Assembly (NCBI RefSeq): GCF_004348825.1
Contig: NZ_SMJU01000003.1
Span: 124,001 to 188,000 of the forward strand
Length of the DNA: 64,000 bases
From: Arundinibacter roseus
GTDB lineage: Bacteria; Bacteroidota; Bacteroidia; Cytophagales; Spirosomataceae
Reading direction: 5' to 3'
Shown here: in pieces, positions 37,600 to 46,556 of the stretch
Layout: each line of letters starts with the position of its first letter
Numbering within the stretch: the stretch's first letter is position 1
Made by a program: the position numbers and the translations under genes
Notes under the pieces: generated by a model
What the model was told of the DNA's origin: nothing
The model's input: the letters and a program-made list of their open reading frames with translations, nothing else
Database searches by the model: none

Positions 37600-38361
37600 T
37601 TATTGAACAGTAATTCCACCATCAATAACCTGAGTGGTACCCGTGATAAATTGGCTTTCATCACTGGCCAGAAACAAAACAAGTTTGGCAATTTCAACAG
37701 GCTCTGCATAACGCCCGAGCGGAATAGTCAATTCCAATTGTTCCTTTACTGCGGTTGCCTGTCCCGGAGAAAACCCTTCTTCCAGTGAACGCATCATCCG
37801 GTTATCTACCGGCGACGGATGTACGCTGTTAACCCTGATTTTTCGGGGTGCCGCTTCGACCGCTGTTGCCCGCATAACACCAACACACGCATGTTTGCTG
37901 ATAATGTATGCGCTAACATTGGCACTTCCGAGCAAGCCCGCCACCGAGGAAGTAATAATGATACTTCCCCCGTCATTCATTTGGGGCAAGACATATTTGT
38001 TGCCTAACCAACTCCCCTTTACATTAACTGCCAGTACTTTATCAAACATTTCTTCCGGGTAATCCTGGATTGGTTGTACCACTCCTTCAATTCCCGCATT
38101 GTTAAAAAAAATGTCAATTTTGCCGAAAGCTTCTACTGCCTGAGTAACGTATTTTTGCACTTGCGACGACTTGGTAACATCTGCCATACAATACTTTACG
38201 TCCATTCCCCCTATATCTTCAACCGCTTTTTTTAGATCTTCTTCATTTATATCCACCAACAGTACTTTGGCTCCATGTTCCAGAAAAAGCCCGGCTGTTG
38301 TTCTGCCAATACTGCCTGCGCCACCGGTAATAATTGCTACTTTGTTCTCTAATTTTTTCAT
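37600..38361 (-). CDS. Short-chain dehydrogenase/reductase (SDR)
   Basis: A 253-residue classical SDR: TGGAGSIG (12-19), DVTKSSQ, FFNNAGIEG, catalytic Ser138/139 (ITSSVAG), Tyr152 and Lys156 (YIISK), and the C-terminal GTTQVIDGG. It has the length and pattern of 3-oxoacyl-ACP/glucose-dehydrogenase-like SDRs. It stands alone, so the substrate cannot be inferred. A 13-bp direct repeat lies about 200 bp upstream of its start. Confidence 0.88.
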   Translation of the reverse strand: MKKLENKVAIITGGAGSIGRTTAGLFLEHGAKVLLVDINEEDLKKAVEDIGGMDVKYCMADVTKSSQVQKYVTQAVEAFGKIDIFFNNAGIEGVVQPIQDYPEEMFDKVLAVNVKGSWLGNKYVLPQMNDGGSIIITSSVAGLLGSANVSAYIISKHACVGVMRATAVEAAPRKIRVNSVHPSPVDNRMMRSLEEGFSPGQATAVKEQLELTIPLGRYAEPVEIAKLVLFLASDESQFITGTTQVIDGGITVQ

Positions 38362-38886
38362 TGATGAAATGTTAAAAATAAAATTGAAAATTACTTTGGT
38401 ATACGTTTCCTGATCAACTCTCTGGATACTTACAGAAATTGGAAACGAATCTTACGACCGACTTCTTACAGGCAAAAATGATACCCGGCAAATAGCCATT
38501 GAATTGCATTCTTTGAGCCAGCATTCCTGATTTTATCAAAGAATAAAAGACAAATGGGGTACTAAATGCCGATTTATATGGGTACTAAATGCTACCTATG
38601 AGGCCTGCCATGGTTTTTGAGATTCGGGTAAACAAGGAAAAATTGATCACCAAATACGCGATACCAACTATTTCCGATGTACGTTTAGTAGTAGATATAA
38701 GTAGTCCAAAAAGCTTTGTAGTCTTATTTTTCCTGGCTCTTCCCAATCATTTATAGCTTTTGAATTGGGAAAATTAACCCAGATTAAATTATCCATCATT
38801 CGTTGATTTTCATATAATTTCCCACATGATGGCATTCCATACCATGTAATCTGCTTGTAGACACATTTCGAGTAAAAGCACAATAG
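38362..38886. other. Intergenic region with a tandem 13-bp repeat
   Basis: These 525 bases lie upstream of the leftward SDR. They contain two copies of GGGTACTAAATGC (38557-38569, 38580-38592). A 71-codon minus-strand frame (38668-38883) is of unknown reality. No other structure is clear. Confidence 0.5.
38557..38592. repeat. Tandem 13-bp direct repeat
   Basis: GGGTACTAAATGC occurs twice with identical sequence and a 23-bp period (about two helical turns), upstream of the SDR gene. It could be a pair of regulator sites. Confidence 0.6.
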
Positions 38887-39267
38887 CCCAAAGATGTGAA
38901 AGACAAAGTAGTCTGGCGAGACCGCTATTGGCTCACCGATGAAGCCCTAAGTACATACCTGCGGTCCGCCGGTCTATTCGGTTTGGAAATGCATTCGCCA
39001 ATTATGTGTATCGGCAATGGCATCCCGGCTATTGTTGGTCGTTTCGCCGAGCAGACCAGCAAGGGCTTCATGTGGCGAGATATAGGACTTGACGAATGGC
39101 TTTTTGATTTTGATAGTGAAGCAGACATTGCGCGCTTCGCACCCACCGTGCTGGCAGTAGCCAAAGATCCCAAAGCCGCTAAAAAAATGGCAGCTGTGGG
39201 GCAAAATTTTGTAAATAAAAGACAGAAATCAACAATGGGCATTTTGGAACAAAAAATAACCGGCTGA
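38887..39267 (+). pseudogene. C-terminal relic of a polysaccharide-pyruvyl-transferase-like protein
   Basis: The frame encodes about 126 residues matching the C-terminal end of a larger conserved protein: [40 protein letters not shown] and [16 protein letters not shown] recall this block from polysaccharide pyruvyl transferase family proteins of Bacteroidota and Planctomycetes. An in-frame TAG immediately precedes Pro-Lys-Asp-Val (38887 on), and no upstream sequence continues the homology, so the first two thirds are gone. A GTG at 38896 could start translation, but a working product is unlikely. Confidence 0.6.
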
Positions 39268-39487
39268 TTTGAGCTTTCGCTTTGATCTATAAACACTTGC
39301 TAAAACGAGTTACATAAAATTAGTGCCAACTTATTCCAACAAGGTGTAGTACGAATAGTTGTCAGGGCACTAGTAAATTTTACCCGCCTCCATAATTGCC
39401 ACTGTTCATCGACAAGGGATGAAAATAAAGTCTGGAAATGTTTTCTGCCAAAGCCTTATGTTTCTATGACGGTTTATTATTGACATT

Positions 39488-41107
39488 CTACTTTCCATCA
39501 TATCTGACCCCGTTGACGCGATGCCCTGAAACGCCTTCCCAATTATACACCCATTCGATCCAGGTATATTGCAGGTATTTTGCTTTATACCTTTGATGTA
39601 CCGATTCCGGCTGCTCTACACCGTTTACAATCATGAACATGTTGTGAAGTCGGTAAGAAATCGAGTTTGTATCGGATACAATGCCTTCGTTCGTAAGGTC
39701 GTTGATAATTTCCTGTTGTGTAGCTTTTGATTTCGCTGCTCTTTGGGCGTCAGACTTACGTCGTAACTCACGATAGATGTGATCATACTCGTTCTCCATG
39801 GCTTTCAGGCTGGCTAAGGCACTTTTTAGTGCATTCTCAGAAAATGCCATTACCCGATTGGCCAATTCGATGACTACCTCCGATTTCACATGTTCTTTCT
39901 GTATCCGAAAAGCCTCGGTTCGCAGGTTCAATTCTGTTTCCTGAAAAAATAATCGACGTTTTTCATTCATGATCATTCGGTTTGTTTCTCCCAATAATCT
40001 ATTAGCCTTTCCCAAATCATCCTGCGCCAACGCTTGTTTCAGTTCAGAAATCGAATCGGTAATGGAAGGCAATGAATCGTTGCTGGAAGCTTTACTGGTA
40101 CCGTCTTCCTGCAATAGGGTCGGTGCTTTCACAGAATTTTTTAAATCTGCGACATTTTCTTTCAATTCAACAATCGTGTTTACAGGTGGCGAAAGGGGCT
40201 CTGTCTTTGTCAGATTACTCGCTGGCTTTTGGGGTAAAATTACGTTTTCAGCCTGAACTGAAAAAAGCAAAGTCATGCATACAATCAGGGGAACAGCAAG
40301 AAAATACTTTCCACGCATCCATTGAGGCGACCGATTTGTGTAGATCATATAAATTCGCTCTTTGAGCAAGGAGGAGCTAAAAAATTGATTTGAAATAGTC
40401 CTGATGGGTGCATGCTTTGCGTAAGAAAGTAAAAAAGTTGCATACTCATCTTTATTTCTTGCGATCTCATCCGCCAGAAATTCATGAGTTTCTTTTAGGG
40501 CCATTTTATAAAGCCAAATCCCGGGATTGAACCAAAAAATAATTTTTAGCAATTCAACCAAAAGTATATCTATACTGTGTAATTGTCGAATGTGAACAGC
40601 TTCGTGGTTATAAACCGTTTCAAAATGATTTGCATAGTCATTAGGTGAAATAACCATGTATTTTAGAAAAGAAAACGAGCCTGAATTCTTTATTGGTAGA
40701 GTTGCTGGTAAAACAAGCGTAAATCCCTCCATGGGAATACACAAGGACGATTCTATTAGCTTTTTCAGCCCAAATATCCCGTTTAAAAATTTGAAAAAGA
40801 GCACAAATAGGCCCGCCAAATATATCAGAATTAGCAATATTCCCCAGTCAAATTCAGATGGTAATGGAACCTTTAATGGCACGGCTGAATCGTTTAAAGA
40901 AACATTCTGAGCCTGCTGAGATAGTACATAAATGGGCTCGCTAAACTGAATTGCCGGCACAAATACAGCAAGGAAAAGTGTCGCCAATAAAAAGACACGA
41001 TTCAGGTAAAAAAAAGTATGTTTCCTAAAAAAAAGCCAATAGCAGGCAGAAAATATCAGCCAGCAAAGGTTTACTTTCGCAAGATAAGGGATCTGTTCCA
41101 TAGACAA
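39488..41107 (-). CDS. M56-family (BlaR1-like) membrane metalloprotease sensor
   Basis: A 539-residue protein with four predicted membrane helices in its first ~110 residues and near 295. The zinc-protease motif HEAVH is at 168-172 (ETVYNHEAVHIRQ), followed by the second-metal-ligand region ALKETHEFLADEIA. The C-terminal ~230 residues are charged, helical and coiled-coil-like (ELNLRTEAFRIQKEHVKSEV), with no penicillin-binding domain, so it does not sense beta-lactams in the classical way. Known BlaR1 proteins cleave or inactivate their BlaI partner after signal binding. It is co-transcribed with the BlaI gene (9-bp gap). Confidence 0.85.
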   Translation of the reverse strand: MSMEQIPYLAKVNLCWLIFSACYWLFFRKHTFFYLNRVFLLATLFLAVFVPAIQFSEPIYVLSQQAQNVSLNDSAVPLKVPLPSEFDWGILLILIYLAGLFVLFFKFLNGIFGLKKLIESSLCIPMEGFTLVLPATLPIKNSGSFSFLKYMVISPNDYANHFETVYNHEAVHIRQLHSIDILLVELLKIIFWFNPGIWLYKMALKETHEFLADEIARNKDEYATFLLSYAKHAPIRTISNQFFSSSLLKERIYMIYTNRSPQWMRGKYFLAVPLIVCMTLLFSVQAENVILPQKPASNLTKTEPLSPPVNTIVELKENVADLKNSVKAPTLLQEDGTSKASSNDSLPSITDSISELKQALAQDDLGKANRLLGETNRMIMNEKRRLFFQETELNLRTEAFRIQKEHVKSEVVIELANRVMAFSENALKSALASLKAMENEYDHIYRELRRKSDAQRAAKSKATQQEIINDLTNEGIVSDTNSISYRLHNMFMIVNGVEQPESVHQRYKAKYLQYTWIEWVYNWEGVSGHRVNGVRYDGK

Positions 41108-41116
41108 GCGGCAGGT

Positions 41117-41491
41117 TTAATTAGTTTTTTTATTCTTTTCAACATAATCGGTAAGCGCATTGAAATCCTGCTCGTCCAAACCCTTTTCCTTTACAAAAAA
41201 GGAAACAAGATTGGCCACGGAATTATCAAAGTAATTTTCCATCAGCTGATCAACTTCATGTTTACGATAGTCTTCTTCACTTATCAGCGGGTAAAACTCG
41301 TGGGAGTTTCCATAAGTTCTATGAGAAACAACCTGTTTCTTCTCTAAAATCTTTAAAAAGGTCGCTACCGTAGTGTAAGCCGGCTTTGGGTCTTCCATTT
41401 TAGCCAATATGTCTTTTATGAATCCCTTTTTCAGTTGCCACAGGATTTTCATAATTTCTGCTTCTGCCTTCGTAAGCGAACGTATTTCCAT
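41117..41491 (-). CDS. BlaI/MecI/CopY-family repressor
   Basis: A 124-residue winged-helix repressor: LTKAEAEIMKILWQLKKGF, ILAKMEDPKPAYTTVATFLK, ILEKKQVVSHRTYGNSHEFY, then a C-terminal dimerisation and cleavage region (MENYFDNSVANLVSFFV). It is the first gene of the operon with the M56 protease. Two dyads 38-72 bp upstream of its start are likely its own operators, so the operon should be autorepressed. Confidence 0.92.
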   Translation of the reverse strand: MEIRSLTKAEAEIMKILWQLKKGFIKDILAKMEDPKPAYTTVATFLKILEKKQVVSHRTYGNSHEFYPLISEEDYRKHEVDQLMENYFDNSVANLVSFFVKEKGLDEQDFNALTDYVEKNKKTN

Positions 41492-41528
41492 TTTTAAAGA
41501 GTCTAATAATCCAATGGCCCAAATATAC

Positions 41529-41563
41529 TACTAACTTTTTAGTAAACAAACTAATTAATTAGT
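41529..41563 (-). promoter_or_regulatory. Two BlaI-type operator dyads
   Basis: TACTAA-CTTT-TTAGTA (41529-41544) and the perfect palindrome ACTAATTAATTAGT (41550-41563) have centres 20 bp apart. Both contain the ACTAA/TTAGT half-site and lie just upstream of the BlaI gene. They resemble the TACA/TGTA-type dyads bound by BlaI relatives in layout. Confidence 0.75.
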
Positions 41564-41920
41564 AGTTGTGGAAAAATTTTGGGTTCATGGTATTCACTTT
41601 GAGTAGAATAACGGGCAGAATTGAAGGATGAATTGTAGCATTAAGGAAGCGCCCATGCCATGGAAAAAGCGACTGCTTTACTTTAAGCCAAAGGCGGAAA
41701 AGACCATACTAACAGCTAACAAACCGGCGAACCGTGGCTGTTTTGCGTAAAAAAAAGAAGAACGCAAGCTCTCAATAACCTTTCCCTTGTCCAGCAATGT
41801 AGGTAGATGCTAAAACAATGGGAAAGGTTCGAAAAGATTGAAAATCAAGGTCGTATGTTAAAGAAATTGAATTTTAGCTCGTCAATGAGCCGTTTTTAGG
41901 TAGCCGCGTCCCAGGTTTTG
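41564..41920. other. Gap after the DUF808 gene, with inverted repeats
   Basis: These 357 bases hold no gene. AACCTTTCCC-TTGT (41777-41790) pairs with ACAA-T-GGGAAAGGTT (41815-41829), a 14-bp stem with one bulged T and a 24-nt loop. A smaller TTGCGT/ACGCAA stem lies just to the left (around 41743-41766). They may end the leftward DUF808 transcript. Confidence 0.5.
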
Positions 41921-42862
41921 TTAGGCAGTTTTTTCTGCCGGACGTTTAAAAAGCTTTTTGCCCAGGGTAATAACCTGCGCGATCACTGCTCCCAGGACTA
42001 CTCCGCCCAAAGCCAAAACCACTACCTTCACCACCCATGCCAGAAAAGGTATGTTGGACAACGAATGTTCTAATGCTTCAATCGAGTGGTGAAAAAACGG
42101 AATACCATGCGCAATGATCTCGGCACCAACCCAAAGCATTGCTGCGGTACCTACATAGCCTAGAATAACCAGGAATCCTGGCATTGATTTTACAATCCCG
42201 CGACCAATTTTGCGGGTCGTAGGACCAAATTTCTCCTTAGTCATGTGTATACCGATGTCATCAGCTTTTACGATTATGGCTACAAACCCGTACACGGCAA
42301 CCGTTATGAAAATAGCAACTGTAAAAAGAACTACAATTTGGGTCACCAGTGGGCTTTCATTAACGGTCGAATAGGCAATCGCCATAATCTCTGAGGAAAG
42401 GATAAAATCTGTACGTACCGCGCTGCCGACTCGTTTTTTTTCCAATTCTTCCGGTGTAATCACATCCATATCCCCGGCAGACTGTTCCTCTGTTCCATGA
42501 GCTGATTTACTGAATATGGAATGAACTTTTTCGTAGCCCTCAAAGCATAGGTAGGCCCCACCGACCATGAGCAGGTAAGGAATTACTGCCGGTGCAAAGT
42601 ATCCAAGTAGCAATGCTGCCGGACCCAAAAAAATCACTTTGTTGATGATGGATTTTTTTGCAATCTGGAAAATTATGGAAAGCTCGCGTTTGGGATCCAG
42701 GCCAACTACATACTTAGGGGTAACCGCCGTATCGTCAATCACGATGCCGGAAACTTTTCCCGTTGTTTTTGCGACCTGCGTTGGAACGTCATCCAGGCTT
42801 GCGGCACTAACTTTTACCAGTGCAGCAACATCATCTAAAAGGGCGAGAAGACCACTTGCCAT
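41921..42862 (-). CDS. DUF808-family inner-membrane protein (YedI-like)
   Basis: A 313-residue membrane protein with the DUF808 start MASGLLALLDDVAALVKVSA, then DDTAVTPKYVVGL and INKVIFLGPAALLLGYFAPA. About six hydrophobic segments follow (for example LVTQIVVLFTVAIFITVAVY and GGVVLGAVIAQVI). The family is widespread in Proteobacteria and Bacteroidota and is of unknown function. It is monocistronic, with no functional link to neighbours. Confidence 0.88.
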   Translation of the reverse strand: MASGLLALLDDVAALVKVSAASLDDVPTQVAKTTGKVSGIVIDDTAVTPKYVVGLDPKRELSIIFQIAKKSIINKVIFLGPAALLLGYFAPAVIPYLLMVGGAYLCFEGYEKVHSIFSKSAHGTEEQSAGDMDVITPEELEKKRVGSAVRTDFILSSEIMAIAYSTVNESPLVTQIVVLFTVAIFITVAVYGFVAIIVKADDIGIHMTKEKFGPTTRKIGRGIVKSMPGFLVILGYVGTAAMLWVGAEIIAHGIPFFHHSIEALEHSLSNIPFLAWVVKVVVLALGGVVLGAVIAQVITLGKKLFKRPAEKTA

Positions 42863-43228
42863 TAAATCAAGGTTTGTTAAGTAAAGATAAGTTATTTGAT
42901 CCCCCGAGCTAAAATTCGAAGAAAGGATTCGTCAAAAATAGACAAAAAGGGTTGATTAATAGTAGTAAAAAAAGTGGGAATGGTTCAATTACGCTTATCA
43001 TCGGACATTTTTCTAATTGATACCTGAATCTTCGGAAGTGTTTCCAGCTACCGCGTTCTACGAAAATAATTCAGTTCTGAAAATTCTGCTTCCAAATTAT
43101 CCTGAAATATAGGAAACATCTGGATCCTGAGGATTAGGAATGATTTTTGTAGTAAAATCAAATTTTGCCTTTATCTGATATACCGTACGCTGACTAAGAA
43201 TAAACAGTCTGAAAACCCAACGTAAACC
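42863..43228. other. Divergent promoter gap, no gene seen
   Basis: These 366 bases separate the leftward DUF808 gene from the rightward DUF2254 gene. I see no reading frame, repeat or strong hairpin. Confidence 0.5.
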
Positions 43229-44530
43229 ATGAATCTACTCTGGAAAAAAATTGTCAGTAGTCTGTGGTTTGTCCCTACCCTAATGACTCTGAGCTCAATT
43301 TTTGCGGCTGCCGGACTTTTATGGGTAGATGATACCATTACCTATAGCAAGTTGCCTTTTCAGGGATTTTTATACGGTGGTGATAAAGAAGGCGCGCGGG
43401 CGGTATTGTCTACGATTGCCTCCTCTATGGTCTCCCTGGCGGGTGTTACTTTTTCCATCACGCTCGTTGCGCTCACGCTGGCATCAAGTCAATTTGGCCC
43501 CCGATTACTACGGAATTTCATCTCGGATAAAGGAAATCAGGTTGTTATCGGTACCTTTATTTCTACGTTCAGTTACTCGCTTTTGGTACTATTGATGATT
43601 GGCGGGACGGGTAAAGAGGAATTCATTCCCAAAATTTCGGTTGTTTTTGCATTTCTGCTTTCTATTGTCAGCTTAGGAGTACTTATATATTTCATTCACC
43701 ACATGGCTTCATCTATTCAGGCCGAAAGTGTTATCACCTCTTCTTTTAAAGCCCTCGAAGAAGCCATTCACAATTTTATGCAGAAGGATAGATCAGTAAC
43801 TGCATCCATTAGCAGAAATGACGCCCGAAGTACAGTACAAGCTAAGAAACAATGGGTTATTCCTGTGCAGGCTACTCATACAGGTTTCCTGCAAACAATT
43901 AACTTTGAAGAAATTTCCGAGTGGGCCAGTGAAAACGATTTGGTGGTCGATATTCGGGTGCAGGTTGGTGATTTTGTATCCATTCATGAGCTAATTGCAT
44001 ACTTACTTTCCTATAAACATCTCAACCCGGAACTTACAAAAAAGGCGACATCCTTTTTTACCATTGGTAGTCGCCGAACGCCGGTACAGGAAATTGATTT
44101 CTCCATAAAACAGATTGTTGAAGTGGCCGTTCGTGCACTATCACCGGGCATCAATGATCCCCACACGGCGATGACCTGTATTGGATACCTCGGTGCAGGA
44201 TTGTCTTTGGTGGCCAAAAAAAACTTTCCGCCAATCGTAGAAATGGATAGAAATGAGGACATCCGGTTAATTAAAAAAAGCTACACCTACCATGGAGTGG
44301 TAGGGGCATGTTTCAATCAGATTCAGATTTATGCTACATCCAATATTTATGTCCTTGAAGAGATGCTTCTATCTATACGAAAGGTGATGCCTTTGGTAAA
44401 ACATGAAGAGTTTAAAGCCGCACTGATTGAAAAATCCGAAAGTTTGATTCATGACCTTAGGAAAAACGGAAAGGACCAACAGGCGGTTGTGAGGGCAAAC
44501 AGAATCTACGATGAAATTATGCAATACTGA
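43229..44530 (+). CDS. DUF2254-family membrane protein
   Basis: A 433-residue protein with the DUF2254 layout: four N-terminal membrane helices (SLWFVPTLMTLSSIFAAAGL, SMVSLAGVTFSITLVALTLA, TFISTFSYSLLVLLMIGG, FAFLLSIVSLGVLIYFIHHM), the diagnostic SSQFGPRLLRNFISD, then a long cytoplasmic region with VEVAVRALSPGINDPHTAMT. Function is unknown; the C-terminal part may bind nucleic acid or ligand but this is untested. It is monocistronic. Confidence 0.88.
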   Translation: MNLLWKKIVSSLWFVPTLMTLSSIFAAAGLLWVDDTITYSKLPFQGFLYGGDKEGARAVLSTIASSMVSLAGVTFSITLVALTLASSQFGPRLLRNFISDKGNQVVIGTFISTFSYSLLVLLMIGGTGKEEFIPKISVVFAFLLSIVSLGVLIYFIHHMASSIQAESVITSSFKALEEAIHNFMQKDRSVTASISRNDARSTVQAKKQWVIPVQATHTGFLQTINFEEISEWASENDLVVDIRVQVGDFVSIHELIAYLLSYKHLNPELTKKATSFFTIGSRRTPVQEIDFSIKQIVEVAVRALSPGINDPHTAMTCIGYLGAGLSLVAKKNFPPIVEMDRNEDIRLIKKSYTYHGVVGACFNQIQIYATSNIYVLEEMLLSIRKVMPLVKHEEFKAALIEKSESLIHDLRKNGKDQQAVVRANRIYDEIMQY

Positions 44531-44745
44531 CTGGAAAAATATTGGAATATAGATAGTTGAGTTAATGTCTGCATGCTTCAAAAGCAAATGGTCAATTGCC
44601 AATTTAAGCGAGAACCATAATGGAACATTTTATACAAACTATTTTTATATCCATTAACCCTTTGAAAGGTGAAATATAGTACTTTCGTAACCGAATATAC
44701 CTCATTGATAAAACCCTTTTTCCTACTGTATTCTACCACGTCTGA

Positions 44746-46359
44746 ATGAAAAATAACTCTCCACATCTCACAGGCATCTTATTTCTTACCCTTTTACAAT
44801 TATTTCTGATTCAATCGATTGCCACTGCTCAGAATGAACCTACCGGAAGCATCAGCGGAATCGTCTGGAAAGACCTCAACAATAATGGTCACCGGGATCC
44901 TGCTGAGCCCGGAGTGAAAGACGTAAAAATACACCTCTATCTCCATAGTGATACATCTGATTTTTCCTTGTCCTCCATCGGTACACTTTCCACTGCTGTA
45001 GATGGTAGATATCGTTTTGAAGGCCTGAAAAAAGGCAGGTATTCAATGCTAATTTCAAAGTATTCAATACCACTAGAGTGCGAATTGAGTTCTTTATATA
45101 ATGCCACAGGTGTTCCCGATGATCTAGATAGCGATTTTTATCCTTATTATGGTTCCTTGGATTACATATTTATAGATCCATCCCTTCCAGGACAATCCAG
45201 AGATTTATCTACCATAGATGCCGCACTCATCTCTCGTCCTATACCGCCATTGGGTAGTGTAAGTGGAGTGATGTGGAAAGATCTAAATGACAATGGAATT
45301 CGTGAGGAAGGTGAACCCGGAGTTAAGGGAATTGAAGTTTCTATAGCAACTATGAACAATAGTACAATGTACTCAGATACAACAGATGAGGAAGGTCGAT
45401 ACAGCTTCATCAATTTGTTGACGGAGAACTACGTTTTAAATATGAATAACAAAAGCATTCCTGATAGCCTGATGTTATCCTCCAAGTATAATCGCTCAGG
45501 TAATGGAAGTGATACATTATACGAATCATTTTTTAATCCTGTATATTATAGTGCATCATATGAATTAAACACCGATTCAACCGGAATTTTTAGGTACAAT
45601 AACAGCATGAATGCTGCATTTATATCCAGACCGGCTCAAACCCAACCGGTTGATTTAATGCTTTCCCGAAAAGTTACCCAAAAAATTATTTGGCCTGGAC
45701 AATATTTTAAGTCAATAGTATCACTAAAAAATCAGGGTCTATCGGTGGTTCATGACATCGAAGTATTTGATTATTACCTTGATTTAAAAAATCCAGAAAT
45801 GCAGGCACTCTCCTATTCTTTTAATTATATATTAAACAATCCTCTTATTTCAAGTGGTTACACTCCTAAGGAAAATATAAAAAAATGGGTTATAAGATCC
45901 TTAGTTCCCGGAGATTCAATAAGCATAACAACTTATGCAAAAGCTTTATCATCGGGTATCTGGTATAATACCGCTGAGATTTCTTACATGGCTGAAAAAG
46001 ATGATGATAGCACCCCTAATAATCTTACGGCCGGAGAAGACGATATCGCTACAACCTGCTATACCGTACCTTTCCGGCTTAAACAGGGAGAGACCAACAA
46101 TGCTACATTTAGATTACCCCAACAATTCTCAGGTGTCGTTTGGTATCGAACCGCACCCAACGGATCCAAAACGCAGGCAGGTGTCGGCAATACGCTTGAA
46201 GTAACCGAAAACAAGCCTGGAACTTACATATACTCGTTCACATACGCCACTGGAACCTGCCCCAACGATGGCTGCTGCCCGGGTTACGTTTTTGTGGAAG
46301 GAAGTTGTCTTCCAAACCTTTGTGTTCCCGTACGTACCAATATCGTAAAGCTCAACTGA
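44746..46359 (+). CDS. SdrD_B-repeat surface protein with Cys-rich C-terminal module
   Basis: A 537-residue secreted protein (signal ends IQSIATAQ). Two SdrD_B repeats follow (GIVWKDLNNNGHRDPAEPGV at about 37-56; GVMWKDLNDNGIREEGEPGV at about 173-192), each with the calcium-binding-like DLNxNG loop. A DUF11-like domain (VDLMLSRKVTQK, then GIWYNTAEISYMAEKDDD) and a C-terminal Cys-rich module (FSGVVWYRTAPNGSK, TCPNDGCCPG, NLCVPVRTNIVK) complete it. The last ~190 residues align with the end of the protein at 1-1617. It is probably displayed at the cell surface; its ligand is unknown. A hairpin terminator follows. Confidence 0.86.
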   Translation: MKNNSPHLTGILFLTLLQLFLIQSIATAQNEPTGSISGIVWKDLNNNGHRDPAEPGVKDVKIHLYLHSDTSDFSLSSIGTLSTAVDGRYRFEGLKKGRYSMLISKYSIPLECELSSLYNATGVPDDLDSDFYPYYGSLDYIFIDPSLPGQSRDLSTIDAALISRPIPPLGSVSGVMWKDLNDNGIREEGEPGVKGIEVSIATMNNSTMYSDTTDEEGRYSFINLLTENYVLNMNNKSIPDSLMLSSKYNRSGNGSDTLYESFFNPVYYSASYELNTDSTGIFRYNNSMNAAFISRPAQTQPVDLMLSRKVTQKIIWPGQYFKSIVSLKNQGLSVVHDIEVFDYYLDLKNPEMQALSYSFNYILNNPLISSGYTPKENIKKWVIRSLVPGDSISITTYAKALSSGIWYNTAEISYMAEKDDDSTPNNLTAGEDDIATTCYTVPFRLKQGETNNATFRLPQQFSGVVWYRTAPNGSKTQAGVGNTLEVTENKPGTYIYSFTYATGTCPNDGCCPGYVFVEGSCLPNLCVPVRTNIVKLN

Positions 46360-46441
46360 GCTAAGGGGAATAGTTTTGGGCAACTAGACATGCACCTAGG
46401 GTCCAATCACCAAATAGGATTTGAAAGCGTAGGTGGCAAGT

Positions 46442-46471
46442 AAAAACCCGCAAATACCAGGCGGGCTTTTA
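46442..46471. terminator. Bidirectional terminator
   Basis: AAAAACCCGC (46442-46451) pairs with GCGGGCTTTT (46461-46470), with one bulged base and a 9-nt loop. It has T-rich arms on either strand, so it can serve both the surface protein gene (rightward) and the convergent PepSY gene (leftward). Confidence 0.75.
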
Positions 46472-46556
46472 CTATCGGCCCTGCTACCTGCCGAAATTAA
46501 CAAGTGATTTATTCCTACAGGTAGCCTAACCAAAAGCCGCCACTCATCCTTTTATT

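Noticed and set aside
38668-38883. 71-codon minus-strand frame
   Set aside because: No recognisable domain and no close neighbour in an operon; it ends beside the relic breakpoint. Could be real, but unsupported.
44746-46359. Possible prophage or contractile-injection tail fibre
   Set aside because: SdrD_B and DUF11 repeats with a signal peptide fit a secreted surface protein; no phage genes are nearby.
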